This document shows positions 1 to 7,861 of a stretch of DNA of 47,261 nt, in pieces; position 1 is the stretch's first letter; each line of letters starts with the position of its first letter. A model generated the notes under the pieces. The model was given only the letters and a program-made list of their open reading frames with translations, made no database searches and was not told where the DNA came from. The stretch spans positions 1-47,261 of the forward strand of contig NZ_BANH01000078.1 in the NCBI RefSeq assembly GCF_000964465.1, read 5' to 3'. Source of the stretch: Gluconobacter thailandicus F149-1 = NBRC 100600. GTDB taxonomy: Bacteria > Pseudomonadota > Alphaproteobacteria > Acetobacterales > Acetobacteraceae. The translations under genes were made by a program, and so were the position numbers.

Positions 1-42
1 GCACAAGCACAAGCACAAGCACAAGCACAAGCACAAGCACAA
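1..42. repeat. Hexanucleotide tandem repeat (GCACAA)x7
   Basis: Seven perfect copies of GCACAA open the window, followed by GCGGTAAC. The array probably continues to the left of position 1. The period is a multiple of three, so copy-number change would not shift a reading frame. In frame 1 it encodes Ala-Gln repeats and in frame 3 Thr-Ser repeats. Confidence 0.95.
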
Positions 43-156
43 GCGGTAACAGGACACCACAATCTCTCAAGAACCTTGAACTATAGCCAATTCGGATGGA
101 CAGTCGAAACCGAACCCAACAGTCAATGGAATACGGCTCGTGTCCTTCGGAAATAA
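1..156 (+). CDS. Possible 3' end of a CDS with an Ala-Gln repeat (partial)
   Basis: Frame 1 is open from the left edge to TAA at 154-156, giving 51 codons: an (Ala-Gln)7 stretch and then about 37 ordinary residues ending in NTARVLRK. The last 17 bases overlap the acetyltransferase start at 140, which fits translational coupling. The start lies outside the window and I do not recognise the tail. Frame 3 (Thr-Ser repeats) is also open but stops by position 85, so the coding assignment is uncertain. Confidence 0.3.
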   Translation, partial: AQAQAQAQAQAQAQAVTGHHNLSRTLNYSQFGWTVETEPNSQWNTARVLRK

Positions 157-727
157 TGCCTTTTCCCTGCTCACGCACTATGCCCTCGCGTACCAGATCG
201 CAGAGTGGGGATGGGTGATTGGCCCGCACACTTATGGCTCTCCATCCATCTTGGAGCCTGGAGAGGCTCGACTCAAGATTGGCGATTACTGCTCCATTGG
301 ACCGAATGTGACGATCGCGCTAGGCAATCATCGCGCTGACTTGGTGACAACGTACCCCTTCAAAACTCTTTCGCATTTTTGGCCCGGGGCAAAAGAGGGC
401 GAGAATGACCACTCCAGCAAGGGCGATATAGTTATCGGCAACGATGTCTGGATGGGTTCGGGGGTTACAGTCCTCTCAGGCGTAACAATAGGAGATGGAG
501 CGATCATTGCCGCGGGTTCGATTGTGACCAAAGACGTGCCACCCTATGCCATTGTTGGCGGTAATCCTGCCAAACTCATCAAGTACCGCTTTTCAGAGAG
601 TATCATCACACGTCTACTCGCCCTGGCGTGGTGGGACTGGCCGGAGGATCTTCTACAAGAGAGAATACCGGATCTCATGAGCGAAGATATCGAGGCGTTT
701 TTAAGTAAATACACTCAAACGTCTTGA
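140..727 (+). CDS. CatB-type (xenobiotic) acetyltransferase, left-handed beta-helix
   Basis: A 195-residue hexapeptide-repeat acyltransferase of the Vat/CatB/XAT family, which acetylates hydroxyl groups using acetyl-CoA. Imperfect hexapeptide repeats run from about residue 44 (LKIGDYCSIG) to 140. The family's catalytic histidine is His64 in GNHRADLVTTYPF, and the C-terminal GGNPAKLIKYRF signature is at 140-151. Trp/Asp-rich WWDWPEDLL follows, as is usual in the family. The start is GTG at 140; the frame is closed upstream at 77-79 and contains no other canonical start. The substrate cannot be told from sequence: members acetylate chloramphenicol or streptogramins but also surface sugars. With no resistance genes nearby, a sugar or cell-surface substrate is equally likely. 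Confidence 0.88.
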   Translation: MSFGNNAFSLLTHYALAYQIAEWGWVIGPHTYGSPSILEPGEARLKIGDYCSIGPNVTIALGNHRADLVTTYPFKTLSHFWPGAKEGENDHSSKGDIVIGNDVWMGSGVTVLSGVTIGDGAIIAAGSIVTKDVPPYAIVGGNPAKLIKYRFSESIITRLLALAWWDWPEDLLQERIPDLMSEDIEAFLSKYTQTS

Positions 728-986
728 AGTGCGCTGCTTGGTGTTGAGCGTCTGAGTACATATCTGCACTACCGCTACGAGTGCTGGCCGGGACGGACTA
801 AAACTCCACATCCTGCGCCTCAACCCACGTCCAAGCCCCGCGCCTGAATTCCAACCGACGGTGGTGGCCCGGGCGGTGGAATGTAGTGTGAGACCCAACT
901 TCACCTAGGTTTTCTTTTATCAGCGGAACTACAGCCGCACATGGCCTTTAAATGGTCTACAGCAAAAAATTGAGAGGAGGGGGAGC

Positions 987-1151
987 ATGAACGGCGTTTC
1001 TGATTTGATCTTTGACCTATTGGAAAGTCACGCAAGTGAACTGCCCAATCCGCCACCTCCAATGCCGCCACCCATACCACCTGCACCCAATACCCCGCCC
1101 TTGCCAGATGAACCGCCTCCGCTGGAAGAGCCTCCGGAATTGGTGAATTAA
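987..1151 (+). CDS. Small proline-rich acidic protein (54 aa)
   Basis: ATG at 987 is preceded by a strong Shine-Dalgarno sequence, GAGGAGGGGG, at about 974-983. The 54 residues consist of a short amphipathic N-terminus (MNGVSDLIFDLLESHASELP) and then a tail that is nearly half proline mixed with Asp/Glu and ends in ELVN. There is no signal peptide or membrane segment. The family is not recognised. The ribosome-binding site and the abrupt proline periodicity are the evidence for translation. A second acidic Pro-rich small protein lies at 25148-25357. Confidence 0.55.
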   Translation: MNGVSDLIFDLLESHASELPNPPPPMPPPIPPAPNTPPLPDEPPPLEEPPELVN

Positions 1152-1233
1152 GAGCAGATCCGCATTTATTTTTATTTTGGTATTGATATGATCTCTCATG
1201 AAGGCCCGTATCCCTTGGGTTCTGGAGACATCA

Positions 1234-1380
1234 ATGATCAAGATTATCAAAACCAGCGCAGGCATCGGTTTGGCACTCGCAATAGCTGCGTGCAGCACAA
1301 CTCCAGCAGATGCTGGTAAGGCCGGTGCTAAGCCCGTCGGTGAGCCCACAGCCTACTACGGGCGAGACAGAGACAACTGA
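1234..1380 (+). CDS. Mini-lipoprotein (48 aa)
   Basis: The 48-residue product has a type II signal peptide: basic start MIKIIK, hydrophobic stretch, and lipobox IAAC with Cys20. The mature part is only 28 residues (STTPADAGKAGAKP... ending YYGRDRDN). ATG 1234 is preferred over ATG 1198 because GGAG at 1223-1226 is correctly spaced and because the signal peptide then starts at the N-terminus. A strong intrinsic terminator follows directly, so this is probably a monocistronic unit. No specific function is recognised. Confidence 0.65.
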   Translation: MIKIIKTSAGIGLALAIAACSTTPADAGKAGAKPVGEPTAYYGRDRDN

Positions 1381-1390
1381 GATTTTAAAG

Positions 1391-1419
1391 CCCGGCTTTT
1401 CTGGCCGGGTTTCTTTTTG
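1391..1419 (+). terminator. Intrinsic terminator of the mini-lipoprotein gene
   Basis: Stem CCCGGC (1391-1396) pairs with GCCGGG (1404-1409) around a 7-nt loop, followed by TTTCTTTTT. It starts ten bases after the mini-lipoprotein stop codon. Confidence 0.8.
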
Positions 1420-1433
1420 TGGCGCTCGTCTCC

Positions 1434-1854
1434 CTAAAACCCTCCGGGAAGACGGGTCTTGATCTCAAGATCTTCAATCATATTTTTCAATCTACGAATT
1501 TTTTCTAAAAATCCAGATCTTGGCTAAGCCGCATATCTTTCGGGTATGCGGCTGCTTCATCCTGTATATGGCTGCTCATTATCTCTTCAGCACGCAACCG
1601 CCAGCACAAAAGAGCTAAATCACTGAGGTCACGCTTTTCGCCAAGATCTTGCAATATTTCATCATCAATCTCTCGGCGAGTTAGGTGATCCCGACCGGCC
1701 TGGGCAATAGCCTATAATCAGGACCGTCAAAGCTGTCGGCAACGCGCGCGATTATCTCGGCGCTCATCGAGTGTGAACGCGCACCGGAAGCCGCAGTCAG
1801 CTTTGTATTTACCTTCAAAGGTTTACGCCCAGTTCTCCCCTGACCTAGTCCCAC
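1434..1854 (-). pseudogene. Frameshifted Arc-like ribbon-helix-helix regulator remnant
   Basis: Reading leftward, three open segments in different frames join into one protein-like sequence of about 140 residues. Segment 1 (from GTG 1852-1854) contains KPLKVNTKLTAASGARS then HSMSAEIIARVADSFDG, which resembles an Arc/MetJ ribbon-helix-helix. It breaks at about 1705-1714. Segment 2 (to about 1511) reads GRDHLTRREIDDEILQDL and LALLCWRLRAEEIMS. Segment 3 ends in LKNMIEDLEIKTRLPGGF with TAG at 1434-1436. Adding one base at each junction restores one frame; the second junction is a run of five T on the coding strand. Either this is a decayed gene or there are two sequencing errors. The family call rests on pattern only. 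Confidence 0.45.
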
Positions 1855-1926
1855 TGATTTTCGACTTTCTTGAAATGGCTCCTTACGAGCTACGCACGAT
1901 CAACAACGCAGCAACCAGCAAGACAT

Positions 1927-1952
1927 AAAAAAAAGCCGCCCAGAAGGGCGGC
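1927..1952 (-). terminator. Intrinsic terminator of the cold-shock gene
   Basis: GCCGCCC (1935-1941) pairs with GGGCGGC (1946-1952) around AGAA. On the minus strand it is followed by a run of eight T. It lies 30 bases beyond the csp stop codon. Confidence 0.85.
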
Positions 1953-1981
1953 TTTCTCTCACGGGCAATAAAGCCCGGATG

Positions 1982-2188
1982 TCATGCGACCTTGAGGGCG
2001 ATCGCAGACTTCTTGCCGTTACGGCCTGCTTCCACTTCGAAAGAGACCTGCTGGCCTTCGTTCAAGGTACGCAGACCAGCACGCTCAACCTCAGAGATGT
2101 GAACGAACACATCCTGCGCGCCGCCTTCTGGCTGAATGAAACCGAAACCCTTGGTTGGGTTGAACCATTTTACGGTGCCTGTTGTCAT
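1982..2188 (-). CDS. Cold-shock domain protein (CspA family)
   Basis: A 68-residue single cold-shock domain that binds single-stranded RNA/DNA and melts secondary structure. RNP1 KGFGFIQPE and RNP2 DVFVHIS are intact, and the N-terminus [13 protein letters not shown] is canonical. The start ATG (2186-2188) has AGGAG at 2196-2200. The frame stays open upstream to 2305, but that extension is not cold-shock-like and is probably leader RNA. The gene has its own terminator. Length and motifs leave little doubt, but the numbered paralogue (cspA, cspD and so on) cannot be assigned. Confidence 0.95.
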   Translation of the reverse strand: MTTGTVKWFNPTKGFGFIQPEGGAQDVFVHISEVERAGLRTLNEGQQVSFEVEAGRNGKKSAIALKVA

Positions 2189-2513
2189 AACGAGGCTCCT
2201 TATTAGAAGGGCGGTTGCGCGCAAAACACGCACGCAATCATAACTTTTAAGGGAAGAATTGATGCAACGCGCATCCATGACCCGGCTAAAAGCATCCGCC
2301 GACACGACTATGCGCCCAGATCAGATAGGAATGCAAGGGATATAAAAAAATATTCTCGAAATAAACAATGAGCGTGAATCTAAAGCACTGTTGGATTTAC
2401 TGAATTTATCATTCGATAAGCAGATGAGAATTGATATTTTATTATACATTTTGAAATCACCTCGCCGCAAAAGAGGATTTCTCATCCATCCAATTTGCCG
2501 TGAGGGAAAATAA
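2189..2513. other. Gene-free AT-rich stretch upstream of csp
   Basis: No open frame with a ribosome-binding site is visible on either strand. The part next to csp (2189-2310) is presumably its promoter and 5' leader, which is typically long and structured in cold-shock genes. 2340-2460 is strikingly AT-rich. No specific site could be fixed. Confidence 0.5.
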
Positions 2514-2554
2514 AAAAGGCCGACCTCCTCTTTTTTGGGGGAGGTCGGCCTTTT
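2514..2554 (-). terminator. Bidirectional-looking terminator after the acidic protein gene
   Basis: GGCCGACCTCC (2518-2528) pairs perfectly with GGAGGTCGGCC (2540-2550) over 11 bp. The stem is flanked by A6 on the left and T4 on the right, giving a U tract in either direction. It lies 20 bases beyond the leftward stop at 2574. Confidence 0.85.
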
Positions 2555-2573
2555 CAGATCTCAGAAAAAGACC

Positions 2574-2828
2574 TTATTCGCCGTCGTTGACATCGTCTTC
2601 TTCACCGTCGTCGTAGAGAACTTCTTCGACAGTGATGGCGAGAGGGTCATTCTCGCTCAGAAGGTCCGCAACCGCGTTCGCTTCATCTTCTTCTTCATAG
2701 AGTTCGGCATCACCAGGATCCGAAACCCACTTCTCAGCAGGGTTCCAGAATTCATCGTCACCGTTCTCCAGCTCACGGCGGATCAGGTAACCTGCAACTT
2801 CGTCACCAGCAATTTCTTCATCGCCCAT
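2574..2828 (-). CDS. Small highly acidic protein (84 aa), unknown function
   Basis: The 84 residues have an extreme Asp/Glu content, with acidic blocks ELYEEEDEANAVAD and the C-terminus DDGEEDDVNDGE, and one central aromatic segment, FWNPAEKWVSDP. There is no signal peptide or membrane segment. ATG at 2826-2828 is chosen over the ATG at 2948 because a near-perfect AAGGAGG sits just upstream and because the upstream extension looks non-coding. An own terminator follows. The composition suggests a soluble partner of a basic protein or nucleic-acid-binding surface, but no family is recognised. Confidence 0.7.
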   Translation of the reverse strand: MGDEEIAGDEVAGYLIRRELENGDDEFWNPAEKWVSDPGDAELYEEEDEANAVADLLSENDPLAITVEEVLYDDGEEDDVNDGE

Positions 2829-3114
2829 TATATGGTCCTCCTTTATGGAAGGAGAGGCTGTTTCAGGAGTGGTGTCAATTCCCCCACTTACACAGAATCT
2901 GCTTCGACAGGCATGGAAATGATGAAACATTTTCGACAAGAAAAACACTGTCGCGGCCCGCGCAACTCACAAGGGAAGCCCACCAAAGCTTTTGGAGAGG
3001 ATTATAAGCGCGACCGATCACAATGATAAAATTTTCTCTCCAGATCCCGGATTTTTCTACCAACTCCAGTTCAAAAAGGGATAGATTTAGTCCAGATTAA
3101 TGGAGGACATTTTC

Positions 3115-3324
3115 ATGGCTGGGCAAATCTCCAAAATGTCTCGTGAAGACAGGATTGATGCATCGATCAAAGGTGGAATGCTGGAAGCCTGTGCCAGACA
3201 TTCGGATATGTTTTTGGAACCCCGATTGACTAACGCCTCAGCCGTCTTTCTCTGGACCGTTAGTACGCCTTCGGCCCCTACAAGAATAGACCTTCGGGAG
3301 ATGATGAAAGAGTGCAGACCGTAA
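3115..3324 (+). CDS. Hypothetical protein (69 aa)
   Basis: ATG 3115 follows GGAGGA (3103-3108) at good spacing. The 69 residues start MAGQISKMSREDRIDASIKGG, contain two Cys-free hydrophilic segments around a short hydrophobic patch (ASAVFLWTV), and end MMKECRP. No family is recognised. An overlapping antisense frame of 82 codons exists (3087-3335) but lacks a comparable ribosome-binding site. Confidence 0.45.
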   Translation: MAGQISKMSREDRIDASIKGGMLEACARHSDMFLEPRLTNASAVFLWTVSTPSAPTRIDLREMMKECRP

Positions 3325-3422
3325 GAAGCGAGCATTCAAAAGATGCTCCGCCGCATCAATAAACGCGGCCGTAATCCATAATTTACTCGCATCACTTTGA
3401 TACATGCCATATTCTTAGAGGC

Positions 3423-3578
3423 ATGACAGACCAAACCGATCTTGATGACGCTGAAGACGAAGTCGCACTGGATGCCACGGAGGAAGGAGAGTCTCTACTC
3501 TCCAGCCTTATGCTTCCTGTTTGCATCCTGATTGGCCTGTCCATCGTCGGGATTGTAATCGGTATCAGCTTCATGTGA
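3423..3578 (+). CDS. Small single-helix membrane protein (51 aa)
   Basis: The N-terminal half is acidic (MTDQTDLDDAEDEVALD). The C-terminal 22 residues form one hydrophobic helix rich in Ile/Val/Gly, ending in GISFM at the stop. This is the architecture of a C-tail-anchored peptide with a cytoplasmic acidic head. The ribosome-binding site is modest (AGAGG just upstream of the ATG). It is convergent with ruvX. Family unknown; the call rests on the clear segregation of charge and hydrophobicity. Confidence 0.5.
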   Translation: MTDQTDLDDAEDEVALDATEEGESLLSSLMLPVCILIGLSIVGIVIGISFM

Positions 3579-3599
3579 GGGTACGTCTGCTCCGGTTTC

Positions 3600-4091
3600 T
3601 CAATCCTGAAAAAAGGACTGGACCGGCTCAGATTTTGTAGCATCCAGCCATCCCTGCAACATGTAAGCAGCGGCCATTTTATCCACCACTTCAGCGCGCC
3701 GGCCGCGCGTCATGTCCGCATCCTGAATCAGGAAGCGATTGACCGCACTCGATGACAACCGCTCATCCCAAAGACAAGCTGGGAGTCCCAGGCGCTCCGA
3801 AAGTGCTGTCGTCCAATCAGATGCCGCGCGCGCCGCTGACCCAAAAGATCCATCAAGAGACAGGGGCAAACCAACCACAATCGCACCGACATCCTGTCGC
3901 TTGACGATGTCTGCGAGTTCCTTCGCATTTTCCCCGAGTTTCCGCCGTTTCAGGCCAATCAGAGGGGAGGCGAGCATGAGGGAAACATCTGTCACTGCAA
4001 CGCCGATCGTCTTCGATCCCGGATCTATTCCAAGGATGCGTTGATCAGTTTGAAGGACATTACGGAGGTCATGTGGATTGAACAGGGACAT
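3600..4091 (-). CDS. ruvX: Holliday junction resolvase-like RuvX/YqgF
   Basis: A 163-residue RNase H-fold nuclease. Members resolve Holliday junctions and process the 5' end of pre-16S rRNA. The N-terminal strand LGIDPGSKTIGVAV supplies Asp23, GLPLSLDGS lies at 74-82, DERLSS supplies Glu110, and VVDKMAAAYMLQ supplies Asp137, so the acidic active site is complete. The C-terminal tail after residue 150 is not conserved. It is divergent from gatC, with 67 bases between the starts. The length is normal for alphaproteobacterial members. Confidence 0.93.
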   Translation of the reverse strand: MSLFNPHDLRNVLQTDQRILGIDPGSKTIGVAVTDVSLMLASPLIGLKRRKLGENAKELADIVKRQDVGAIVVGLPLSLDGSFGSAARAASDWTTALSERLGLPACLWDERLSSSAVNRFLIQDADMTRGRRAEVVDKMAAAYMLQGWLDATKSEPVQSFFQD

Positions 4092-4158
4092 AACCCGGCG
4101 TTATGATCTGTCTGACGGCTGAAAAGCTACCATAATTTCCTCTTTTTCAGGAATGTTC

Positions 4159-4446
4159 ATGTCGCTCGACGCGAAAACGGTCACGCGCATCGCCAGATTG
4201 GCGAGAATTGGTCTCGAACCGGGAGAGGTTGACGCTCTCGGAAAGGAGATGGGTTCCATCATCGATTGGGTGGAACAGCTTAACGAAGTGGACGTCACGG
4301 ATGTGCCTCCCATGATTGGCACAGGTCTTGCCAAGCCACGCCTGCGGGAAGACCGCGTCACGGACGGCAACCGCCGCGATGACGTGCTCTCCAACGCCCC
4401 GGACCGTGAAGGTCCGTTCTACACGGTTCCGAAGGTGGTCGAATAA
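4159..4446 (+). CDS. gatC: Glutamyl-tRNA(Gln) amidotransferase subunit C
   Basis: A 95-residue GatC that wraps around and stabilises the GatA-GatB interface in the complex converting Glu-tRNA(Gln), and often Asp-tRNA(Asn), to the amidated form. The helical N-terminus ([17 protein letters not shown]) and the C-terminal [19 protein letters not shown]...FYTVPKVVE are typical. ATG 4159 is chosen over ATG 4153 because AGGA at 4149-4152 is six bases from 4159 and abuts 4153. The stop overlaps the gatA start by one base (TAATG), so it is first in a translationally coupled gatCAB operon. Confidence 0.96.
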   Translation: MSLDAKTVTRIARLARIGLEPGEVDALGKEMGSIIDWVEQLNEVDVTDVPPMIGTGLAKPRLREDRVTDGNRRDDVLSNAPDREGPFYTVPKVVE

Positions 4447-5933
4447 TGTCCGGCATGCACGATTTTACGCTGGCCTCTGCCCGGGACGCCCTCAAGGCCC
4501 GCAAGATTTCCGCCGTTGAACTGACAAACGCCCATCTTGACGCCATCGAGCGTCTGGACGGTCGCCTCAACAGCTTCATCACCCGCACGCCCGATCAGGC
4601 CCGCGCAGCCGCCAAGGCTGCCGATGAGGTTCTGGCGAAAGGTGAGGGCGGAGCACTGACCGGCATCCCGCTCGGCATCAAGGATCTTTTCTGCACGAAT
4701 GGTGTCCGCACAACTGCGGCTAGCAAGATCCTTGGCAACTTCGTCCCGCCCTATGAAAGCACAGTGACATCCAACCTGCTTCGTGATGGTGCGGTTTTTC
4801 TGGGCAAGCTGAACCTTGACGAATTCGCCATGGGCTCCGCGAACCTGACCTCCGCTTTTGGCCCGGTTGAAAACCCCTGGAAGCGCAATGGCTCTGACGC
4901 CAAGCTGGTTCCAGGCGGCTCTTCCGGTGGTTCCGCTGCGGCTGTGGCTGCGGGTCTGGTTCTGGGCGCAACAGGCACGGATACAGGCGGTTCGATCCGT
5001 CAACCGGCCGCCTTCACAGGGATTGCCGGCATCAAGCCGACCTATGGTCGCTGCTCCCGCTTCGGTACGATCGCTTTTGCAAGCTCACTGGATCAGGCTG
5101 GTCCCATGGCTCGCAACTTGCAGGATTGTGCGATCCTTCTGGAATCCATGGCGGGTTTCGATGAACGCGATTCCACCAGCGTCGACACGCCCGTTCCAAA
5201 CTACGAAGCGGCCCTGACACGTGGCGTCAAAGGCCTTCGCGTCGGTATTCCCAAGGAATATCATGCTCCCGGCATGCCTGCGGAAATCGAGGCACTCTGG
5301 CAGCAGGGTATCAACTGGCTGAAGGCTGCCGGCGCGGAGATCGTCGATATTTCCCTGCCGCACACGAAGTACGGTCTGCCGACCTATTACATCGCAGCAC
5401 TGGCAGAAGCTTCGTCCAATCTGGCGCGGTATGATGGCGTTCGGTTCGGTGAGCGCGTCAATGGCTCCTCGCTGGATGCACTTTACGAAGCCACCCGTGC
5501 AGCAGGGTTTGGCGAGGAAGTGAAGCGCCGTATCCTGATTGGCACGCACGTTCTGTCGTCTGGCTATTACGATGCCTACTATCTACGCGCACAGAAGGTC
5601 CGCACCCTGATCCAGCGTGACTTCCTGAACGCATACGAAAATGTGGACGTGATCCTGACGCCGACCGCGCCATCCGGTGCCTTCGCACAGGACGAAAAGC
5701 CGACCGATCCGGTACAGATGTACCTCAACGACGTCTTCACTGTCCCGGCGAGCATGGCAGGCGTCCCGGCTCTGTCCGTCCCGGCTGGTCTCGATGCACG
5801 GGGCGTTCCGCTTGGGCTTCAGCTCATCGGTAAGTTCTTCGATGAAGAAACACTGATCGCCGCAGGCCACGTCATCGAACAGGCTGCGTCCTTCACCCAC
5901 AGACCCGCCATCCATGCAGGAGTGTCGGCATGA
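4446..5933 (+). CDS. gatA: Glutamyl-tRNA(Gln) amidotransferase subunit A
   Basis: A 495-residue amidase-signature enzyme that hydrolyses glutamine and passes ammonia to GatB. The Ser-cis-Ser-Lys triad is intact: Lys79 (LGIKDLF), cis-Ser159 in [15 protein letters not shown], and nucleophile Ser183 in [12 protein letters not shown]. These positions match the spacing of the Staphylococcus aureus enzyme. The length is normal for the family. The start overlaps gatC by one base and the stop overlaps gatB by four (ATGA), which implies coupled synthesis at fixed stoichiometry. Confidence 0.98.
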   Translation: MSGMHDFTLASARDALKARKISAVELTNAHLDAIERLDGRLNSFITRTPDQARAAAKAADEVLAKGEGGALTGIPLGIKDLFCTNGVRTTAASKILGNFVPPYESTVTSNLLRDGAVFLGKLNLDEFAMGSANLTSAFGPVENPWKRNGSDAKLVPGGSSGGSAAAVAAGLVLGATGTDTGGSIRQPAAFTGIAGIKPTYGRCSRFGTIAFASSLDQAGPMARNLQDCAILLESMAGFDERDSTSVDTPVPNYEAALTRGVKGLRVGIPKEYHAPGMPAEIEALWQQGINWLKAAGAEIVDISLPHTKYGLPTYYIAALAEASSNLARYDGVRFGERVNGSSLDALYEATRAAGFGEEVKRRILIGTHVLSSGYYDAYYLRAQKVRTLIQRDFLNAYENVDVILTPTAPSGAFAQDEKPTDPVQMYLNDVFTVPASMAGVPALSVPAGLDARGVPLGLQLIGKFFDEETLIAAGHVIEQAASFTHRPAIHAGVSA

Positions 5934-7387
5934 GCTATCGTATCACCGGCAACACCGGCGAATGGGAAATCGTCGTCGGGCTGGAAGTTCATGCCCAGGT
6001 CATCAGCAATGCCAAGCTGTTCTCCGGTGCCTCCGCCTCTTACGGCGGCGAACCAAACACACATGTCAGCCTGATTGATGCCGGTTTTCCGGGCATGCTG
6101 CCTGTTCTGAACCGGGAATGTGTCGCTCAGGCTGTCCGCACCGGTCTTGGCCTGAACGCACAGATCAATCTGTTCAGCCGCTTTGATCGCAAGAACTATT
6201 TCTATGCCGATCTTCCCACCGGCTACCAGATCAGCCAGTTCGCTCATCCGATCGTGGGTGAGGGCAAGGTGCTGGTCGATCTGGCAGACGGCACAACCCG
6301 TGAAATCGGGGTCACGCGCCTTCATCTGGAGCAGGACGCAGGCAAGTCGGTTCACGATCAGGACCCGACACGCTCCTTCATCGACCTGAATCGTGCAGGC
6401 GTGGCGCTGATGGAAATCGTCAGTGAACCAGACATTCGTTCCCCGGAAGAAGCAGGCGCCTATCTACGCAAACTGCGCCAGATCCTGCGCTACATCGGAA
6501 CCTGCGACGGCAACATGGAAGAAGGCTCCATGCGTGCGGACGTCAACGTTTCCGTGCGAAAGCCGGGCGAGGAGGGGTATCGGACCCGCTGCGAGATCAA
6601 GAACGTCAACTCGATCCGCTACGTCATGCAGTCAATCGAAGTCGAAGCACAGCGCCAGATCGAAATCTGGGAAGCGGGCGGAGAAGTTGATCAGGAAACA
6701 CGCCTGTTCGATCACGTCCGCAGCGAAACACGCTCACTTCGCTCCAAAGAAGACGCGCATGATTATCGCTACTTCCCGGACCCGGATCTTCTTCCGCTTG
6801 TCATCGAACAATCCTGGGTTGATGAACTGAAAGCCGCCCTCCCTGAGCTGCCAGAAGCCAAGCGCGAACGCCTGGAGCAGGACTATGGTGTCAGCCGTTA
6901 TGAAGCCAGCGTCCTGACCGCAGAACAGGCGGTCGCAGACTTCTACGAGACCGTTGCGAAGGGGGCAGATGCCCGTCTGGCCACAAACTGGATGCTCGGG
7001 GATTTCTTCGCAGCCCTGAACCGGACTGGCCGTTCCATTGAGGACAGCCCCGTCAGTGCAGAAGGTCTCCGCGAACTTCTGGCTCTGATTTCGGACTCCA
7101 CAATCAATGGCAAGATCGCCAAGGAAGTCCTTGAAGACATGGTGGAAACCGGCGAATCGGCTTCTGCCATCGTGGAGCGTAAGGGCCTTCGCCAGGTAAC
7201 AGACACGGGAGCAATCGAAAACTCTATTCGCGAAATCCTGGCGGCAAATGCTGACAAGGTTGCAGAATACAAGTCCGGCAAGGACAAGCTGTTCGGCTTC
7301 TTTGTGGGACAAACGATGAAAGCCATGAAGGGGAAGGGAAACCCGGCGCTCGTCAATGAGACCCTGAAAAAGCTTCTTTCAGAATAA
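5930..7387 (+). CDS. gatB: Aspartyl/glutamyl-tRNA amidotransferase subunit B
   Basis: A 485-residue subunit that binds the misacylated tRNA, phosphorylates the acyl carboxylate and transamidates it. The family start [13 protein letters not shown] is followed by [21 protein letters not shown] and [12 protein letters not shown]. The [11 protein letters not shown] motif and the C-terminal YqeY/tail domain ending ...[16 protein letters not shown] are present. It begins inside the gatA stop (ATGA). A strong hairpin lies just downstream. The bacterium is therefore expected to make Gln-tRNA(Gln) indirectly. Confidence 0.98.
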   Translation: MSYRITGNTGEWEIVVGLEVHAQVISNAKLFSGASASYGGEPNTHVSLIDAGFPGMLPVLNRECVAQAVRTGLGLNAQINLFSRFDRKNYFYADLPTGYQISQFAHPIVGEGKVLVDLADGTTREIGVTRLHLEQDAGKSVHDQDPTRSFIDLNRAGVALMEIVSEPDIRSPEEAGAYLRKLRQILRYIGTCDGNMEEGSMRADVNVSVRKPGEEGYRTRCEIKNVNSIRYVMQSIEVEAQRQIEIWEAGGEVDQETRLFDHVRSETRSLRSKEDAHDYRYFPDPDLLPLVIEQSWVDELKAALPELPEAKRERLEQDYGVSRYEASVLTAEQAVADFYETVAKGADARLATNWMLGDFFAALNRTGRSIEDSPVSAEGLRELLALISDSTINGKIAKEVLEDMVETGESASAIVERKGLRQVTDTGAIENSIREILAANADKVAEYKSGKDKLFGFFVGQTMKAMKGKGNPALVNETLKKLLSE

Positions 7388-7402
7388 GAAGAAAAAAAGT
7401 GC

Positions 7403-7439
7403 CTTAGGGGGTTTGACGGCAGCGCCGTTCCCCCCTAAG
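7403..7439 (+). terminator. Hairpin after gatB (possible terminator)
   Basis: CTTAGGGGG (7403-7411) pairs perfectly with CCCCCTAAG (7431-7439), and an inner stem ACGGC/GCCGT sits in the loop. No T tract follows (ACGCTCC), so this may be a Rho-aided end, an RNase-blocking structure or a processing site before the tRNA rather than a classical intrinsic terminator. Confidence 0.5.
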
Positions 7440-7480
7440 AACGCTCCTGCAAACGCCGTGTAAAAACTGCGTATTAGTGC

Positions 7481-7572
7481 GGAGGGGTGGCCGAGAGGCT
7501 GAAGGCGGCGGATTGCTAATCCGTTATACGATGTAAGTCGTATCGTGGGTTCGAATCCCATCCCCTCCGCCA
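7481..7572 (+). tRNA. tRNA-Ser (anticodon GCT)
   Basis: Acceptor arm GGAGGGG (7481-7487) pairs with CCCCTCC (7562-7568), then discriminator G and encoded CCA (7570-7572). The anticodon loop TTGCTAA gives GCT, reading AGC/AGU. The long variable arm (ACGA...TCGT) is the class II hallmark of tRNA-Ser. The T arm contains GGTTCGAATCC. Confidence 0.97.
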
Positions 7573-7861
7573 CTTACTCAAAAATTCAACAAATTCATTC
7601 AGTTATGGCTACATGCTGGCAGCACCTCGTCGGTAGTCCTTCTATGATTAAGAAGGTGCTACAGCATGATGATATGCACGGCTTGAGGCGAACAGGTGGC
7701 CTCATGTAGTCTGTCCGTCTGTCTATTTCGCATCATAGCTGGATCCATGCTGGAAAGGCTTTCGAAACGCGGATCGTCGTGAAATCACGGAATTTCCACT
7801 AACTAATACAAACATGTGACAATTCCCGGTTGCGATCACTGTAGCGATCTGTTCAAAATTC

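Noticed and set aside
701-1349. Leftward frames of 60-110 codons
   Set aside because: They are antisense to the proline-rich and mini-lipoprotein genes, which have proper ribosome-binding sites.
3087-3335. 82-codon leftward frame opposite the 69-residue hypothetical
   Set aside because: No ribosome-binding site; the plus-strand frame has GGAGGA at correct spacing.
7379-7573. Leftward 64-codon frame over the tRNA
   Set aside because: It is the antisense of tRNA-Ser plus the hairpin (MGFEPTIRL-type translation), a well-known false protein.
7573-7861. tRNA-Ser as an integration site for an island carrying the efflux operon
   Set aside because: No integrase and no repeat of the tRNA 3' end were seen downstream.
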